Positions 34,031 to 47,702 are shown, counted from the first letter of the stretch. The stretch: 49,471 bases of DNA from Gammaproteobacteria bacterium (GCA_022820625.1 JAJEFE010000044.1:1-49471); one strand, 5' to 3'. Notes: generated by a model from the sequence alone, not told the origin. Translations and numbers: made by a program.

Positions 34031-34770
34031 ACAGGTTGCGCCAGGCTGCGGGTTCGGTGGCGTTCACGGTATACCTGTTTGTATCGGTCGTACCGTATAG
34101 CTGTTGGGTTCTTCTCACGGCCCCCCTTACCCCACGGGACCACGCCTGGCGAGTGGCGCGCTCGTGGGCCGGCACGGTGATTGCCCTGCTGCGCATCTTT
34201 TGCGGATTGAAGCATCGTGTCGAGGGGACGGAACACCTGCCGCAACAACCGGCCGTGGTGCTGATGAAGCACTCGTCGGCATGGGAAACGATTGCCCAGT
34301 TGATCCTGTTTCCCAAACAGGTCTGGGTGATGAAACGGCAGCTTCTCTGGGTACCGTTTTTCGGGTGGGCGCTGGCGGTCTTCAGCCCCATCGCCATCGA
34401 TCGAAAGGGTGGGCGCCAGGCCGTGGAGCAGGTACTGCGGCAGGGACAACAACGGCTGGAGGAAAACCGATGGGTCATCATCTTTCCCGAAGGCACCCGG
34501 GTGGCGCCGGGTGAACGCCGCCGGTACGGCTTGAGCGGGGCCTTGCTGGCCGCCCTGACGGAACTGCCGGTGATCCCGGTGACACACAACGCCGGCGACT
34601 TCTGGCCACGCCGGGGCCTGATGAAACGACCCGGCACCATTCGCATGGTCATCGGGCCACCGATCGAAGCAGCCGGACGTTCACCCCGCGATGTCAATCG
34701 GGATGTCGAATCCTGGATTGAGACCACCCTTGAGAGTATCCGGCAGCAGGATGATCAAGAAACCTGTTGA
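34027..34770 (+). CDS. PlsC-type 1-acyl-glycerol-3-phosphate acyltransferase
   Basis: This 247-residue membrane enzyme has one or two N-terminal helices (about 10-32). Motif I is HSSAWE at residues 82-87, H-x4-E where most family members have H-x4-D, and motif III is FPEGTR at about 155. It would acylate lysophosphatidate or another lysophospholipid. Relatives next to gmhB in pseudomonads act in lipid remodelling. The E replacing D is common in this subgroup, judging from memory. It overlaps gmhB and converges with gyrB across 68 AT-rich bases. Confidence 0.88.
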   Translation: MNRLRQAAGSVAFTVYLFVSVVPYSCWVLLTAPLTPRDHAWRVARSWAGTVIALLRIFCGLKHRVEGTEHLPQQPAVVLMKHSSAWETIAQLILFPKQVWVMKRQLLWVPFFGWALAVFSPIAIDRKGGRQAVEQVLRQGQQRLEENRWVIIFPEGTRVAPGERRRYGLSGALLAALTELPVIPVTHNAGDFWPRRGLMKRPGTIRMVIGPPIEAAGRSPRDVNRDVESWIETTLESIRQQDDQETC

Positions 34771-34838
34771 ATGACTTAACTTATTGTTTTATAAGAGTAT
34801 TATTGGAATCATAAGCGGCGGGGCTTTCGCTGCGGCTG

Positions 34839-38373
<3,535 letters not shown>

Positions 38374-38487
38374 TCAACGGGTCCCTCGGCTAACGGCGAA
38401 GTCGGTCCTGAGCGTTCACCGGCGGTCGAACCCAGTTTCTCGCCGGACTCGACACCTGGTCGGCAAGCGCTACCCGCGTGGCGATGA

Positions 38488-39585
38488 CTATAGCCGCATG
38501 GGCATGACCACAAATTTGGTATCCGTCGTGGATGGGCAGTTGATCAGGCAACTGGAATTCGCGTCGCTCAACCCCAACTGGACACGGTCCTCATCCACGG
38601 CGCCGAGCGCATCCAACAGGTAGTTGACGTTGAAGCCGATTTCCATCTCGTCTCCGTCATATTCGACTTCCAGCTTCTCCTCGGCTTCCTCCTGATCGGG
38701 ATTGTTCGCTTTGATAGTAACCGTAGCGTCCTTGACGTACAGCCGCACACCCCGGAACTTCTCGTTCGACAGAATGGCTGCGCGCTGCAGGGAATGTCGC
38801 ATGATGCTGCAGTCCACCGTGATGACTTTGCCGACATCGGTTGGGACAACGCGGCCGTACTCCGGAAAGCGCCCGTCGATCAGCTTGGAAGTGAATCGAA
38901 TCGGGCCGAGCTGTACCCGCAGGTGGTTGGTTCCCAGGGAAAGGGCCACTTCACCATCCCCGTCAAGAAGGCGCATCAACTCCAGCACTGCCTTACGGGG
39001 CAGAATGACTTGCTCGTTCTTCTGAGCCGGCATGTCCAATTGCAGTTCAGACAGGGCCAAGCGGTGTCCGTCCGTCGCGACCGCGCGCAGCGTGTGTCCA
39101 TCTGCTTCGAGCAGCAGCCCATTCAAGTAGTAGCGGACGTCCTGGTGAGCCATGGAAAAGTGCGTTTTCTCAAGCAGTTTGCGGAAGCCGTGCTGGTTCA
39201 CCCGCACATCCTGCTGTGCAGCGATCTCTTCCACGACCGGGAAATCTTCGGCTCGGAGACTGGACAAGGTGAACCGGCTGCGGGCGGACTTCAACGTGAC
39301 TTTGTCTCCGGCAACGCTCAATTCAACATCCACTCCATCGGGAAGAGCCCTGCATATATCGTGCAGCTTTCGTCCCGGTACCGTGATCTCCCCGGGCGTA
39401 TCGATCTCCACCTCCGTCTCTGCTACCAATTCCACTTCCAGATCCGTTGCCGCAATACGCAACCGGTTTTCCCGTGTCGTCAGCAGAACATTGGCGAGAA
39501 TAGGCATGGTTTGACGGCGCTCTACCACGCCGATTACTGCCTGAAGGGGTTTCAGGATTGCATCCCGCGGTGCACTCAGCTTCAT
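38488..39585 (-). CDS. dnaN: DNA polymerase III beta sliding clamp
   Basis: The 365-residue ring-forming clamp (E. coli 366) tethers polymerase III to DNA. Three similar domains are seen. Family stretches are RQTMPILANVLL near residue 23, ATDGHRLALSE near 175, and VVMPMRL at the C-terminal end, which forms part of the partner-binding pocket. The ATG is at 39583-39585. It lies between dnaA and recF, with 199 bases upstream holding the origin-like region. Confidence 0.96.
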   Translation of the reverse strand: MKLSAPRDAILKPLQAVIGVVERRQTMPILANVLLTTRENRLRIAATDLEVELVAETEVEIDTPGEITVPGRKLHDICRALPDGVDVELSVAGDKVTLKSARSRFTLSSLRAEDFPVVEEIAAQQDVRVNQHGFRKLLEKTHFSMAHQDVRYYLNGLLLEADGHTLRAVATDGHRLALSELQLDMPAQKNEQVILPRKAVLELMRLLDGDGEVALSLGTNHLRVQLGPIRFTSKLIDGRFPEYGRVVPTDVGKVITVDCSIMRHSLQRAAILSNEKFRGVRLYVKDATVTIKANNPDQEEAEEKLEVEYDGDEMEIGFNVNYLLDALGAVDEDRVQLGLSDANSSCLINCPSTTDTKFVVMPMRL

Positions 39586-39784
39586 CGTTTTCGGTACCCG
39601 TTCAATAGTTGGTTAATGTTTATAGAGTAGTTACTGTTAATGGCTGGAACAACTCGAATAAAGCCTATTTTTATATATAAATCAATAACTTACTTAACAT
39701 TTGGTGCTTCACGTTCCAGGCGGTTTTCCTGTGACTTAACTGTGGATGAATCTCAACGTTCGAGTTATTCACAGTTATTCCAGA
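39586..39784. other. Candidate oriC region between dnaA and dnaN
   Basis: The 199-base gap holds an AT-rich stretch (about 39655-39703, including a TTTTTATATATAAAT run) that could unwind. It also holds a perfect DnaA box TTATTCACA (39765-39773) and a one-mismatch box TGTGGATGA (39741-39749). Known origins often lie beside dnaA in such a gap. Two boxes are few, and the dnaN promoter must also be here. Confidence 0.5.
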
Positions 39785-41107
39785 TCAGCCCGTCAGCGTT
39801 CTCAACAGGTTGCTGTAGTCCTCCTCGACCCTGGTTTCGCTCTCCTTCAGAGCCTTTACCCGGCGGCAGGCGTGGATCACCGTCGTGTGATCCCGGCCGC
39901 CGAACGCATCGCCTATTTCGGGAAGGCTGTGGTTGGTCAACTCTCTCGCCAGAGCCATGGCGATCTGGCGCGGACGGGCGATGGAGCGGCTGCGGCGTTT
40001 CGAGTGCATGTCGGCGACCCGGACCTTGAAGTAAGCGGCTACGGTCCGTTGAATGTTTTCGATCGTGACCAGTTTCGCCTGCAGAGCGAGCAGGTCGCGA
40101 AGCGTGTTTTTGGTGAACTCGAGCGTAATGGGTTGTCCCGTGAAGCGGGAGTTGGCGATGACCCTGCGCAGGGCGCCTTCCAGTTCGCGGATATTGGAAC
40201 GGATGCGCTGGGCGATGAAGAAAGCGACCTCCTCGGGGAGTTGTTCGCCTTCCGCGTCGGCCTTGCTCATCAGGATGGCCACGCTGGTTTCCAGTTCGGG
40301 CGGCTCGATGGCCACCGTCAGGCCCCAGCCGAAACGCGATTTCAGGCGTTCCTCAAGCCCGGACACTTCCTTCGGGTAGCGATCGCAGGCAAGGACGATA
40401 CGGCGTTGTCCTTCCAGAAGCGCGTTGAAGGTATGAAAGAATTCCTCCTGGGTTCGTTCCTTGCCGGCAAAAAGCTGGACGTCGTCGATCAGGAGGGCGT
40501 CCAGGGAACGGTAGTGCCGTTTGAACGCGTCGATGGTGTTTTTCTGGAAGCTGTGCACCATGTGCCTGACGAAGTCTTCCGATTGTACGTACACCACCTT
40601 GGTGCTGAATTCGCGTTCACGGATCAGATTGCCGATGGCGTGCATGAGGTGCGTCTTGCCCAGCCCCACGCCACCGTAGATGCACAGCGGGTTATAGGCT
40701 CTGCCCGGGGCCGTGGCCACCTGGATGGCGCCGGCTCGCGCCAATTGATTGCTCTTGCCCTCGACGAAGTTGTCAAAGGTGAAATTCGGATCGAGCCGGC
40801 TGCCCGGCATCGAGGAGGTGCGCCGCCTGATCGGCGCGTCGGCGATGGCCTGGGCCTTCAGCGGCGGTCGACGGCTGCCTACCTCCAGAACCACGCGCAA
40901 TCCTCCGGTGACGGAAACGATGTGCGGAAGACCGTTTTGGCGGACCCAGTCGATGACGAATCGATTCGGGGCCAACAGGCGCAGGCCACGATCGGTTTGT
41001 TCCGCCTGCAGCGGCCGGATCCACGTGTTGAATTCCCGTTCCGTAAGCTTCAGTTCCAGTGCTTGCAGGCACTGGTTCCAGAGCGATGGCTGCGGTGCTG
41101 ATGCCAC
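39785..41107 (-). CDS. dnaA: Chromosomal replication initiator DnaA
   Basis: This 440-residue AAA+ protein opens the origin. Domain I (about 1-85, [21 protein letters not shown]) is followed by a short linker, the ATPase domain with Walker [10 protein letters not shown] and Walker B LLIDDVQ, and the DNA-binding domain with its signature [15 protein letters not shown]. The start is GTG at 41105-41107. Genes on both sides point away from it, as expected at an origin. The protein is somewhat shorter than E. coli DnaA (467), mostly in the linker. Confidence 0.97.
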   Translation of the reverse strand: MASAPQPSLWNQCLQALELKLTEREFNTWIRPLQAEQTDRGLRLLAPNRFVIDWVRQNGLPHIVSVTGGLRVVLEVGSRRPPLKAQAIADAPIRRRTSSMPGSRLDPNFTFDNFVEGKSNQLARAGAIQVATAPGRAYNPLCIYGGVGLGKTHLMHAIGNLIREREFSTKVVYVQSEDFVRHMVHSFQKNTIDAFKRHYRSLDALLIDDVQLFAGKERTQEEFFHTFNALLEGQRRIVLACDRYPKEVSGLEERLKSRFGWGLTVAIEPPELETSVAILMSKADAEGEQLPEEVAFFIAQRIRSNIRELEGALRRVIANSRFTGQPITLEFTKNTLRDLLALQAKLVTIENIQRTVAAYFKVRVADMHSKRRSRSIARPRQIAMALARELTNHSLPEIGDAFGGRDHTTVIHACRRVKALKESETRVEEDYSNLLRTLTG

Positions 41108-41422
41108 GATCGTTGGTTATTGTCGGTCAGCGAAAATTGAAAAAGTGCTTGGTGCCCCTGAAGCCACTACAGTGTACAGTCCAAGGGCGCCGACTATCCA
41201 GCCTAAATTTCGCGGCGAAGGTTCCGACCAGGATGCGTTCGTGACAATTCCGTGTACACTATTCAGCAGCTTGGAGAATCCGGCCCCGGGACAACCATGT
41301 TGCCTGCCGCTATTGACAGGCCGGTGCCGCGCGCGTACAGTTGCGCCCTCTTTCGAAAAGCACATGTCCTTGTTTTGATTGAAACTTTTTCTGATCGGCC
41401 ATGACCGGGACGCGGACAACCC
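41108..41422. other. dnaA-rpmH intergenic region
   Basis: These 315 bases separate two divergent operons. They contain the rpmH promoter and two short palindromic GTGTAC-type stretches (around 41174 and 41250). No good DnaA boxes are seen, so this is a weaker origin candidate than the dnaN side. No small gene is supported. Confidence 0.5.
41313..41341 (+). promoter_or_regulatory. Sigma-70 promoter of rpmH-rnpA
   Basis: A perfect -35 TTGACA (41313-41318), a 17-base spacer and the -10 TACAGT (41336-41341). The rpmH ATG is 82 bases downstream. Confidence 0.65.
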
Positions 41423-41557
41423 ATGAAGAGAACCTTTCAACCGAGTAACCTCAGACGCAAGCGGAACCATGGGTTCAGGGCGCGCATGAAGACAAAGGGC
41501 GGCCGTCTCGTGCTCAAGCGCCGGCGAGCGAAGGGGCGCGCACGGCTCACGCCCTAG
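41423..41557 (+). CDS. rpmH: Ribosomal protein L34
   Basis: This 44-residue, highly basic protein begins [19 protein letters not shown] and continues with the conserved MKTKGGR and KRRRAKGR, the full L34 pattern. It binds 23S rRNA in the large subunit. It has a strong promoter upstream and precedes rnpA by a few bases, as in nearly all bacteria. Confidence 0.97.
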   Translation: MKRTFQPSNLRRKRNHGFRARMKTKGGRLVLKRRRAKGRARLTP

Positions 41558-41571
41558 CAGCGTTTGTGGCC

Positions 41572-41937
41572 ATGCGGCCGTCGGCAACATTCAGCCGCCG
41601 GAAACGCCTGACGCTGTCCCGCGAGTTCGGGCGTGTATTCGCCCACCCCGTACGTTCCTCGGACGCGTATTTCACTGTACTCGCACGGGCCGGTACCTGC
41701 GATAATCCCCGCCTGGGGCTGGCGATCTCGAAAAGGGTGGCCAAAACGGCCTGCGGGAGGAATCGGCTGCGGCGGCTGAGCCGCGAAACCTTTCGCTGTC
41801 TCGAGCTGCCGGCCTGGGATTTTGTGGTCATGGCTAAAGCCGGCGCTCCCCGCGTGGAGAACAGGGTGCTACAACGGAGCCTGAAGGCGCACTTCAGACG
41901 CATCGCCCGCAGGGCGGAGGCGGGCCGTAATGGATAA
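41572..41937 (+). CDS. rnpA: Ribonuclease P protein component
   Basis: This basic 121-residue protein from ATG 41572 (GTG 41566 is possible) is the subunit that helps the RNase P RNA cut tRNA leaders. The family motif GRNRLRRLSRE at about 66-76 is present, as are FSRRKRLTLSREFGRVF and PRLGLAISKRVAKTA. It overlaps yidC by eight bases. The yidD gene usually found between the two is missing. Confidence 0.94.
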   Translation: MRPSATFSRRKRLTLSREFGRVFAHPVRSSDAYFTVLARAGTCDNPRLGLAISKRVAKTACGRNRLRRLSRETFRCLELPAWDFVVMAKAGAPRVENRVLQRSLKAHFRRIARRAEAGRNG

Positions 41938-43582
41938 CGTCCGGTTGATACTCTGGGCGACCTTCGGGCTTGTGCTCTGGTTCACCTATCGGGCCTGGTT
42001 GCTCGAGTATCCGCCTGAAGCGCCGGTCGAGCAGGCCCCGGCCGGGCAAGCGTCCGACGATCTCGCCACCGGCGGAGAAGCGGACCTGCCGCGCTTGGAC
42101 CAGCTGGATGGGGCAGCGCCCCAACTTCCACAGCCCGCCAGCCAGGGCGCCGAGCCCGACCGCCCGATCCGTGTCCGAACCGACGTCTTCGACGCGATCA
42201 TCGACGGCCGGGGCGGCGACCTGGTGCGCGTCGACCTGCTCGACTACCCGGTGGACAAGAACGCCGAACCGCCGGTGCCGGTGAGGCTGCTGGATTTCGC
42301 GGGCGCCGACCGGTGGGTCTACCAGACCGGGCTGCGCAGCCTGTCCGGCGAGGATGAACCGAATCATCTCGGCACATTCTCCGCCGCCCGTGGCGAATAC
42401 CTGCTCCCCGAGTCGTCGGATGAACTCACAGTCAGCCTGGACTGGCAGGGGGCCGGCCCGGTGCGGGCCAGAAAGGTGTATACCTTCCGGCGCGGCCAAT
42501 ACGCGGTGGACCTGGACATCGTGCTGGAGAACGGCGCCGATGCCGCCTGGAACGGGGCGGCCTACGCGCAGCTCCTGAGGCGCCACAACCCGGTGGGCCG
42601 CTCGTTTACCTCGGTCGACTCCTACTCCTTCACGGGTCCCGTGCTCTACGACGGCGACCGGTTCGAGAAGCTCGACGTGGACGACCTGCTGACCGAACCC
42701 GTCTCCCAGAGTCTCGCTGGCGGCTGGCACGCGAGCATCCAGCACCATTTCCTGGCGGCCGCGGTGCCGCCCCCCCTGGAGGAGATGCACTACCAGGCAT
42801 CCGCCCGGGGAGCGGACTACGTTCTGAGCGCGGTGACCAACGTGGTCGAGATAGCGCCCGGCGAAAGCCGCGACTTCCAGTTCACCCTGTTCGTCGGCCC
42901 CAAGCTGCAGGATCAATTGACCGCCGCCGGGCCGGAGCTGGAACGAACCGTCGACTACGGGATCTTCACGTTCCTGGCGTCGCCGCTGTTCTGGGTTCTC
43001 GACAAGATTTTCGGGTTTGTGGGCAATTGGGGCTGGTCGATCGTGATCACGACCCTGCTGATCAAGCTGGCGTTCTACAAGCTCACCGAGACCAGCGGCC
43101 GCTCCATGGCGAAGATGCGCAAGCTGCAGCCGCGCATGAAGGCCCTGCAGGAGACCTACAAGGACAACCGCGAACAACTCAGCCGCCACATGATGGAGCT
43201 GTACAAGCGGGAAAAGGTCAATCCGGCGGCCGGATGTCTGCCGATCCTGATCCAGATGCCCTTCTTCTTCGCTTTCTACTGGGTGCTGATCGAAAGCGTC
43301 GAACTGCGCCAGGCGCCGTTCATGCTCTGGATCGACGATCTGTCGTCGCGGGACCCCTACTTCGTCATGCCGTTGCTCATGGGGGCTGCGATGCTGGTGC
43401 AGACCCGGCTGAACCCGGCCCCGCCGGATCCGATGCAGGCCAGGATCATGCAGATCATGCCCATCGTGTTCACCGTCTTCTTCGCCTTCTTTCCGGCCGG
43501 CCTGGTTCTCTACTGGCTCACCAATACGGCGCTTTCCATCCTGCAGCAGTGGCGGATCAACAAGGTCATCGCGGCTGACTGA
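41930..43582 (+). CDS. yidC: Membrane protein insertase YidC
   Basis: This 550-residue insertase places proteins in the inner membrane, alone or with Sec. It has an N-terminal helix (about 2-20), a large periplasmic beta domain (about 60-335) and the conserved core of five helices starting near 345. Family residues include KLQPRMKALQETYKDNREQLS in the cytoplasmic loop and GCLPILIQMPFFFAFYWVL. The positively charged groove residue is probably the Lys in LLIKLAFYKLTE. The ATG overlaps the rnpA end; mnmE follows after 65 bases. Confidence 0.96.
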   Translation: MDNVRLILWATFGLVLWFTYRAWLLEYPPEAPVEQAPAGQASDDLATGGEADLPRLDQLDGAAPQLPQPASQGAEPDRPIRVRTDVFDAIIDGRGGDLVRVDLLDYPVDKNAEPPVPVRLLDFAGADRWVYQTGLRSLSGEDEPNHLGTFSAARGEYLLPESSDELTVSLDWQGAGPVRARKVYTFRRGQYAVDLDIVLENGADAAWNGAAYAQLLRRHNPVGRSFTSVDSYSFTGPVLYDGDRFEKLDVDDLLTEPVSQSLAGGWHASIQHHFLAAAVPPPLEEMHYQASARGADYVLSAVTNVVEIAPGESRDFQFTLFVGPKLQDQLTAAGPELERTVDYGIFTFLASPLFWVLDKIFGFVGNWGWSIVITTLLIKLAFYKLTETSGRSMAKMRKLQPRMKALQETYKDNREQLSRHMMELYKREKVNPAAGCLPILIQMPFFFAFYWVLIESVELRQAPFMLWIDDLSSRDPYFVMPLLMGAAMLVQTRLNPAPPDPMQARIMQIMPIVFTVFFAFFPAGLVLYWLTNTALSILQQWRINKVIAAD

Positions 43583-43647
43583 AGGATTTCGCGCCGTCCG
43601 GATAATGTGACTGCAACCCGCCGTGCGAGCGGAGGACCGGATCCCTG

Positions 43648-44994
43648 GTGTACGACGACACTATAGCGGCATTGGCCACTCCGCCGGGCAAGGGTGCGGT
43701 TTCCATCGTGCGCGTGTCGGGCGCGAAAGCGTTGACCATCGGCATGGAACTGGCCGGCCTGCGGCCGAGTCCCCGTCATGCTCATGTCTGTACGTTCAGG
43801 GACAAGACAGGCCTTCCCGTGGACCGGGGCATGGTGCTGTTCTTCCCCGGCCCGAGGTCGTCCACCGGCGAGGACGTGATCGAGTTACACGGACACGGTG
43901 GCGTGGTGGTGAGCGACTGGCTGTTGAGCCAGGCCTTTCACCTCGGTGCGCGGCCGGCGGAACCCGGAGAATTCACGCTGCGGGCGTTCCTGAACGACAA
44001 GCTGGACCTGGCCCAGGCCGAAGCCGTGGCGGACCTGGTAGACAGCGGCTCCCGTGCGGCGGTCCGGGCGGCGGCCCGTTCCCTGTGCGGCGCGTTCTCG
44101 GAGCGCGTACGGGAACTGCAGTCAGCGCTTACCGCTTTGCGAGTCCGCCTGGAGGCCTGGCTGGACTTCCCGGACGAGGAACTGGAGCTGGATCCCCACG
44201 GCGACCTCGATGCCGGATTCGGCGCCCTGTCGGAATTGCTCGAACGGCTGCTGGGCGAAGCCAGGCAGGGCGCCGTGCTACGTGACGGCCTCAACGTCGT
44301 GATCGCCGGGCCACCCAATGCAGGCAAGTCGAGCCTCATGAACCGGCTGGCCGGTTACGACGCCGCCATCGTGACGCAGATCCCCGGCACGACACGGGAC
44401 CCGCTGCGCGAGTACCTGTCGGTGGACGGATTGCCGGTCTGCATTACCGATACCGCGGGGTTCAGGACGTCTACCGATCCCGTGGAGGCCGAGGGCGTGC
44501 GGCGCGCGCAGCGGGCGGTAGAGCACGCCGACCGGGTGCTGTGGATGGTGGACGTTCGCGAGGACCTGCCTGCCGAGGTGACTCGCGCCCATGCGGAAGT
44601 CGCCGGCGACGTCGCGCTCACGGTCATACGGAACAAGGTGGACCTGGTCCCCCAGGGGCCCGGCCTCGAAGATCATGACGGGCTTTCGGTGATACGGCTT
44701 TCGGCACTCACCGGAGAGGGAACCGAACTGCTCAGGGAACATCTCAAGGTAATCTCGGGCTTCGGAGGGGAATCGTCCGGCACCTTCAGCGCGCGGTCGC
44801 GGCATCTTGACGCGCTGCTACGGGCCCGGGGCCATGTTCGAGCGGGGCTCGAACAGCTGAAGGAGAAAAGGGCGCTGGAACTGGCCGCGGAAGAATTGCG
44901 AGCCGCTCAGGGCGCGCTGGGTGAGCTGACCGGCGAGGTCACGAGCGACGACTTGCTGGGTGAAATATTTGCAAGCTTCTGTATCGGCAAGTAG
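43648..44994 (+). CDS. mnmE: tRNA modification GTPase MnmE
   Basis: With MnmG this protein makes the 5-carboxymethylaminomethyl group on wobble uridine 34 of several tRNAs. The 448 residues hold an N-terminal folate-binding domain (DTIAALATPPGKGAVSIVRV), a helical domain, and an inserted G domain with GPPNAGKSSLMNRL, DTAGF and NKVD. It ends in the invariant FCIGK. The start is GTG at 43648-43650. mnmG lies 0.8 kb downstream, separated by a methyltransferase gene. Confidence 0.96.
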   Translation: MYDDTIAALATPPGKGAVSIVRVSGAKALTIGMELAGLRPSPRHAHVCTFRDKTGLPVDRGMVLFFPGPRSSTGEDVIELHGHGGVVVSDWLLSQAFHLGARPAEPGEFTLRAFLNDKLDLAQAEAVADLVDSGSRAAVRAAARSLCGAFSERVRELQSALTALRVRLEAWLDFPDEELELDPHGDLDAGFGALSELLERLLGEARQGAVLRDGLNVVIAGPPNAGKSSLMNRLAGYDAAIVTQIPGTTRDPLREYLSVDGLPVCITDTAGFRTSTDPVEAEGVRRAQRAVEHADRVLWMVDVREDLPAEVTRAHAEVAGDVALTVIRNKVDLVPQGPGLEDHDGLSVIRLSALTGEGTELLREHLKVISGFGGESSGTFSARSRHLDALLRARGHVRAGLEQLKEKRALELAAEELRAAQGALGELTGEVTSDDLLGEIFASFCIGK

Positions 44995-45600
44995 ATGACG
45001 AGTTACCGTAACCGCATGCTTTCAGGTATGTCGACTTCGCTGGACCGTCAGCGGCGTTTCCTGGGTACCCTTGTGAACGAGCCGTTGTCGGTGGGCGCGC
45101 TGGCGCCGAGCAGCCGGCGGCTGGCCGATCACATGGCGGTGGACATCGTGCCGGGCTCGCGGGTCATCGAGTTGGGGGCGGGAACGGGGTCGCTGACGCG
45201 GGCGATCCTGGATGCCGGCGTCGAGCCCTCCGACCTTCTGGTGATCGAGCAGAATGAAGCATTTTCCGAAATGTTGCGGAAACGATTTCCGGGGATTGGG
45301 GTCATAACCGGCAACGCACTCGGACTCAATCGGCATGCCGGCGCGCTACCCGGACCCGCGGACTTCGTGGTGAGCGGGTTGCCGTTGCTGCTCTTCACGC
45401 CCGGGCGCAAACTCCGCCTGTTGTACCAGGTGTTTTCGGTCTTGAGTGAGGAAGGGGCGTTTCACCAATTTACCTACGGTGGACGTTGTCCGGTTGAACG
45501 GGCGGTCCTGCGGCGTCTCGGCCTTGAGGCCACCTTGCTGCGGTTCACGCCCATGAACCTGCCGCCGGCCTTCGTCTATCGCTTGCAAAGGTGCCGATAG
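44995..45600 (+). CDS. PmtA-like (phospholipid N-methyltransferase family) SAM enzyme
   Basis: This 201-residue class I methyltransferase begins right after the mnmE stop (TAGATG). The SAM motif is VIELGAGTGSLTRAIL at about 58-73, followed by LVIEQNEAFSEML. The later ADFVVSGLPLLLF is the family's NPPY-like motif IV. The pattern is shared by PmtA-type phosphatidylethanolamine methyltransferases and by KsgA-type rRNA enzymes. The short length and the opening FLGTLVNEPLSVGALAPSS are like the PmtA group. The substrate is unproven. ATG 45016 or 45028 may be the real start. Confidence 0.75.
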   Translation: MTSYRNRMLSGMSTSLDRQRRFLGTLVNEPLSVGALAPSSRRLADHMAVDIVPGSRVIELGAGTGSLTRAILDAGVEPSDLLVIEQNEAFSEMLRKRFPGIGVITGNALGLNRHAGALPGPADFVVSGLPLLLFTPGRKLRLLYQVFSVLSEEGAFHQFTYGGRCPVERAVLRRLGLEATLLRFTPMNLPPAFVYRLQRCR

Positions 45601-45646
45601 CGGAACGCGTAGCGGCCTGCGTCCGGGCAAAACATAGGCCTTGACC

Positions 45647-45684
45647 AGGCGCCCGCGCGAATCCCCGGTATTGGGCGGGCGCCT
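45647..45684. terminator. Inverted repeat downstream of the methyltransferase gene
   Basis: Perfect 10-base arms AGGCGCCCGC and GCGGGCGCCT enclose an 18-base loop in the gap before mnmG. This may be a terminator for the rpmH-yidC-mnmE run. The remainder of 45601-45782 holds the mnmG leader, with TAGAAT at about 45752 as a possible -10. Confidence 0.45.
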
Positions 45685-45782
45685 CGCCGGTCGATCGGCC
45701 GTCTTCGGCCAGCCGGTACGGCCCATGCAGCGGGGCTCTTGCCACGGACTGGTAGAATTCCGCTCTGCAATTGTTGTAGATC

Positions 45783-47681
45783 ATGAAGTATCCGGATCAA
45801 TTCGACTGTATCGTGGTGGGCGGTGGCCACGCCGGCACCGAGGCGGCACTCGCCGCGGCGAGGGCCGGCGCACGCACGCTGCTGCTGACACACAACCTCG
45901 ATACGCTCGGGCAGATGAGCTGCAATCCGGCCATCGGCGGGATCGGCAAGGGTCACCTGGCGCGGGAGATCGACGCGCTCGGCGGCGCCATGGCGCGCGC
46001 CGCGGACCGTGCGGGCATCCACTTCCGCACGCTCAATGCCAGCAAGGGGCCGGCGGTCCGCGCCACCCGGGCGCAGGCGGACAGGGTTCTCTACCGCAGG
46101 GCCATTCGCGGGATGCTGGAAACGCAGCCCGGGCTCAGCCTGCTGCAGCAGGGCGTGGACGATCTGCTGCTGGAAGGCGGGCGGGTTCGGGGCGTGGTGA
46201 CCCGCATGGGGCTTCGGATCTTCGCGCAGACCGTGGTGTTGACTGTGGGAACCTTCCTGTCCGGTCGGATCCACGTCGGCGGCGCCAGCCATGCCGGCGG
46301 CCGGGCCGGCGATCCCGCGTCGGTCAGACTGGCGGAGCGGCTGCGCGAAATGAATCTCAAGGTGGCCCGGCTGAAGACCGGAACCCCGCCGCGAATCGAC
46401 GGGCGCAGCATCGACTTCAGCAGGCTGAAGCCGCAGCCGGGGGACGATCCCGCCCCGGTCTTCTCCTTCATGGGCCGCCGCGCCGATCATCCGCGGCAGG
46501 TGCCCTGTCACATCACCCATACTACGGAGAGAACACACGAGATCATCCGCGCCAACCTGGATCGCTCACCCATGTTCAGCGGCGCCATCGAGGGTGCGGG
46601 TCCCCGATACTGTCCGTCCATCGAAGACAAGGTGGTCCGCTTCGCCGACAAGGGCTCGCACCAGGTGTTCGTCGAGCCCGAGGGCCTGGACACGCACGAG
46701 ATCTATCCCAACGGCATCTCCACGAGCCTGCCGTTCGATGCGCAATATCGGTTCGTGCGTTCCATCGCCGGTTTCGAAAAGGCGCGGATCACCCGCCCCG
46801 GTTACGCGATCGAATACGATTTCTTCGATCCCCGGGAACTTCAGCCAAGCTTGCGCACCAAGGCCGTCGCCGGGCTTTATTTCGCCGGGCAGATCAACGG
46901 CACCACGGGCTACGAAGAGGCCGCCGCCCAGGGGCTTGTCGCCGGGCTCAACGCCGCGCGGGAGAGCCGCGGCCTTCAGGCTTGGTATCCGCGCCGCGAC
47001 GAGGCGTACATCGGTGTGCTGATCGATGATCTTGTTACCAACGGCACCCTGGAGCCGTATCGCATGTTCACCTCTCGCGCCGAGTATCGCTTGTCGTTGC
47101 GGGAGGATAATGCCGATCTGCGGCTGACGCCCAGGGGCCGGGAGCTTGGAATCGTCGACGATGAACGCTGGCGAAGCTTCGACACCAAGCAAAGCGTCAT
47201 TCGTTCGGAGACCGGGCGGCTCGCCGGGATTGTCGTACGGCCCCAGGACGTGCCGGCCGGCAGCCGGATCGGGCTACTGCGGCGCGATACCTCGGCCCAG
47301 CAGCTCCTGCGGCGGCCGCAGTGCCGCTACGATGACCTGGTGGCGCTGCCGCGAGTGGGTGGCAGCCAAGACACCAAGCGCCTCAACGGCGAGATGTATT
47401 CGCAGGTGGCCGGGCAACTGGAGATTCAGGCCCGCTACCAGGGCTACATCGAGCGCCAGGCTCGCGATATCGAACGACAGCGCAGGCACCGGAGCACACC
47501 CTTGCCCGTCGGGCTGGACTATGCAAGCGTACGTGGACTGTCCAATGAGGTGCGCGAAAAGCTGGTCCGGGTGCGGCCGGCGAGCATTGGCCAGGCGTCG
47601 CGCATATCCGGCGTCACGCCGGCGGCGGTTTCATTGCTGCTCATTCATCTGAAGAAACGTGAATATCGAGAGAGCGCCTGA
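45783..47681 (+). CDS. mnmG: tRNA modification enzyme MnmG (GidA)
   Basis: This 632-residue FAD enzyme partners MnmE in wobble-uridine modification. The FAD-binding motif is [20 protein letters not shown] at 10-29, followed by [36 protein letters not shown] and [18 protein letters not shown] are further family signatures. The C-terminal helical domain binds MnmE. The ATG at 45783 is clear. Unlike most gammaproteobacteria, rsmG and parA-parB do not follow; an OppA-like gene does. Confidence 0.97.
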   Translation: MKYPDQFDCIVVGGGHAGTEAALAAARAGARTLLLTHNLDTLGQMSCNPAIGGIGKGHLAREIDALGGAMARAADRAGIHFRTLNASKGPAVRATRAQADRVLYRRAIRGMLETQPGLSLLQQGVDDLLLEGGRVRGVVTRMGLRIFAQTVVLTVGTFLSGRIHVGGASHAGGRAGDPASVRLAERLREMNLKVARLKTGTPPRIDGRSIDFSRLKPQPGDDPAPVFSFMGRRADHPRQVPCHITHTTERTHEIIRANLDRSPMFSGAIEGAGPRYCPSIEDKVVRFADKGSHQVFVEPEGLDTHEIYPNGISTSLPFDAQYRFVRSIAGFEKARITRPGYAIEYDFFDPRELQPSLRTKAVAGLYFAGQINGTTGYEEAAAQGLVAGLNAARESRGLQAWYPRRDEAYIGVLIDDLVTNGTLEPYRMFTSRAEYRLSLREDNADLRLTPRGRELGIVDDERWRSFDTKQSVIRSETGRLAGIVVRPQDVPAGSRIGLLRRDTSAQQLLRRPQCRYDDLVALPRVGGSQDTKRLNGEMYSQVAGQLEIQARYQGYIERQARDIERQRRHRSTPLPVGLDYASVRGLSNEVREKLVRVRPASIGQASRISGVTPAAVSLLLIHLKKREYRESA

Positions 47682-47702
47682 GCGCGCATCGAGGGTAAGT
47701 CC

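Noticed and set aside
41108..41422. dnaA-rpmH gap as the main origin
   Set aside because: No convincing DnaA boxes or AT-rich block; the dnaN side has both.
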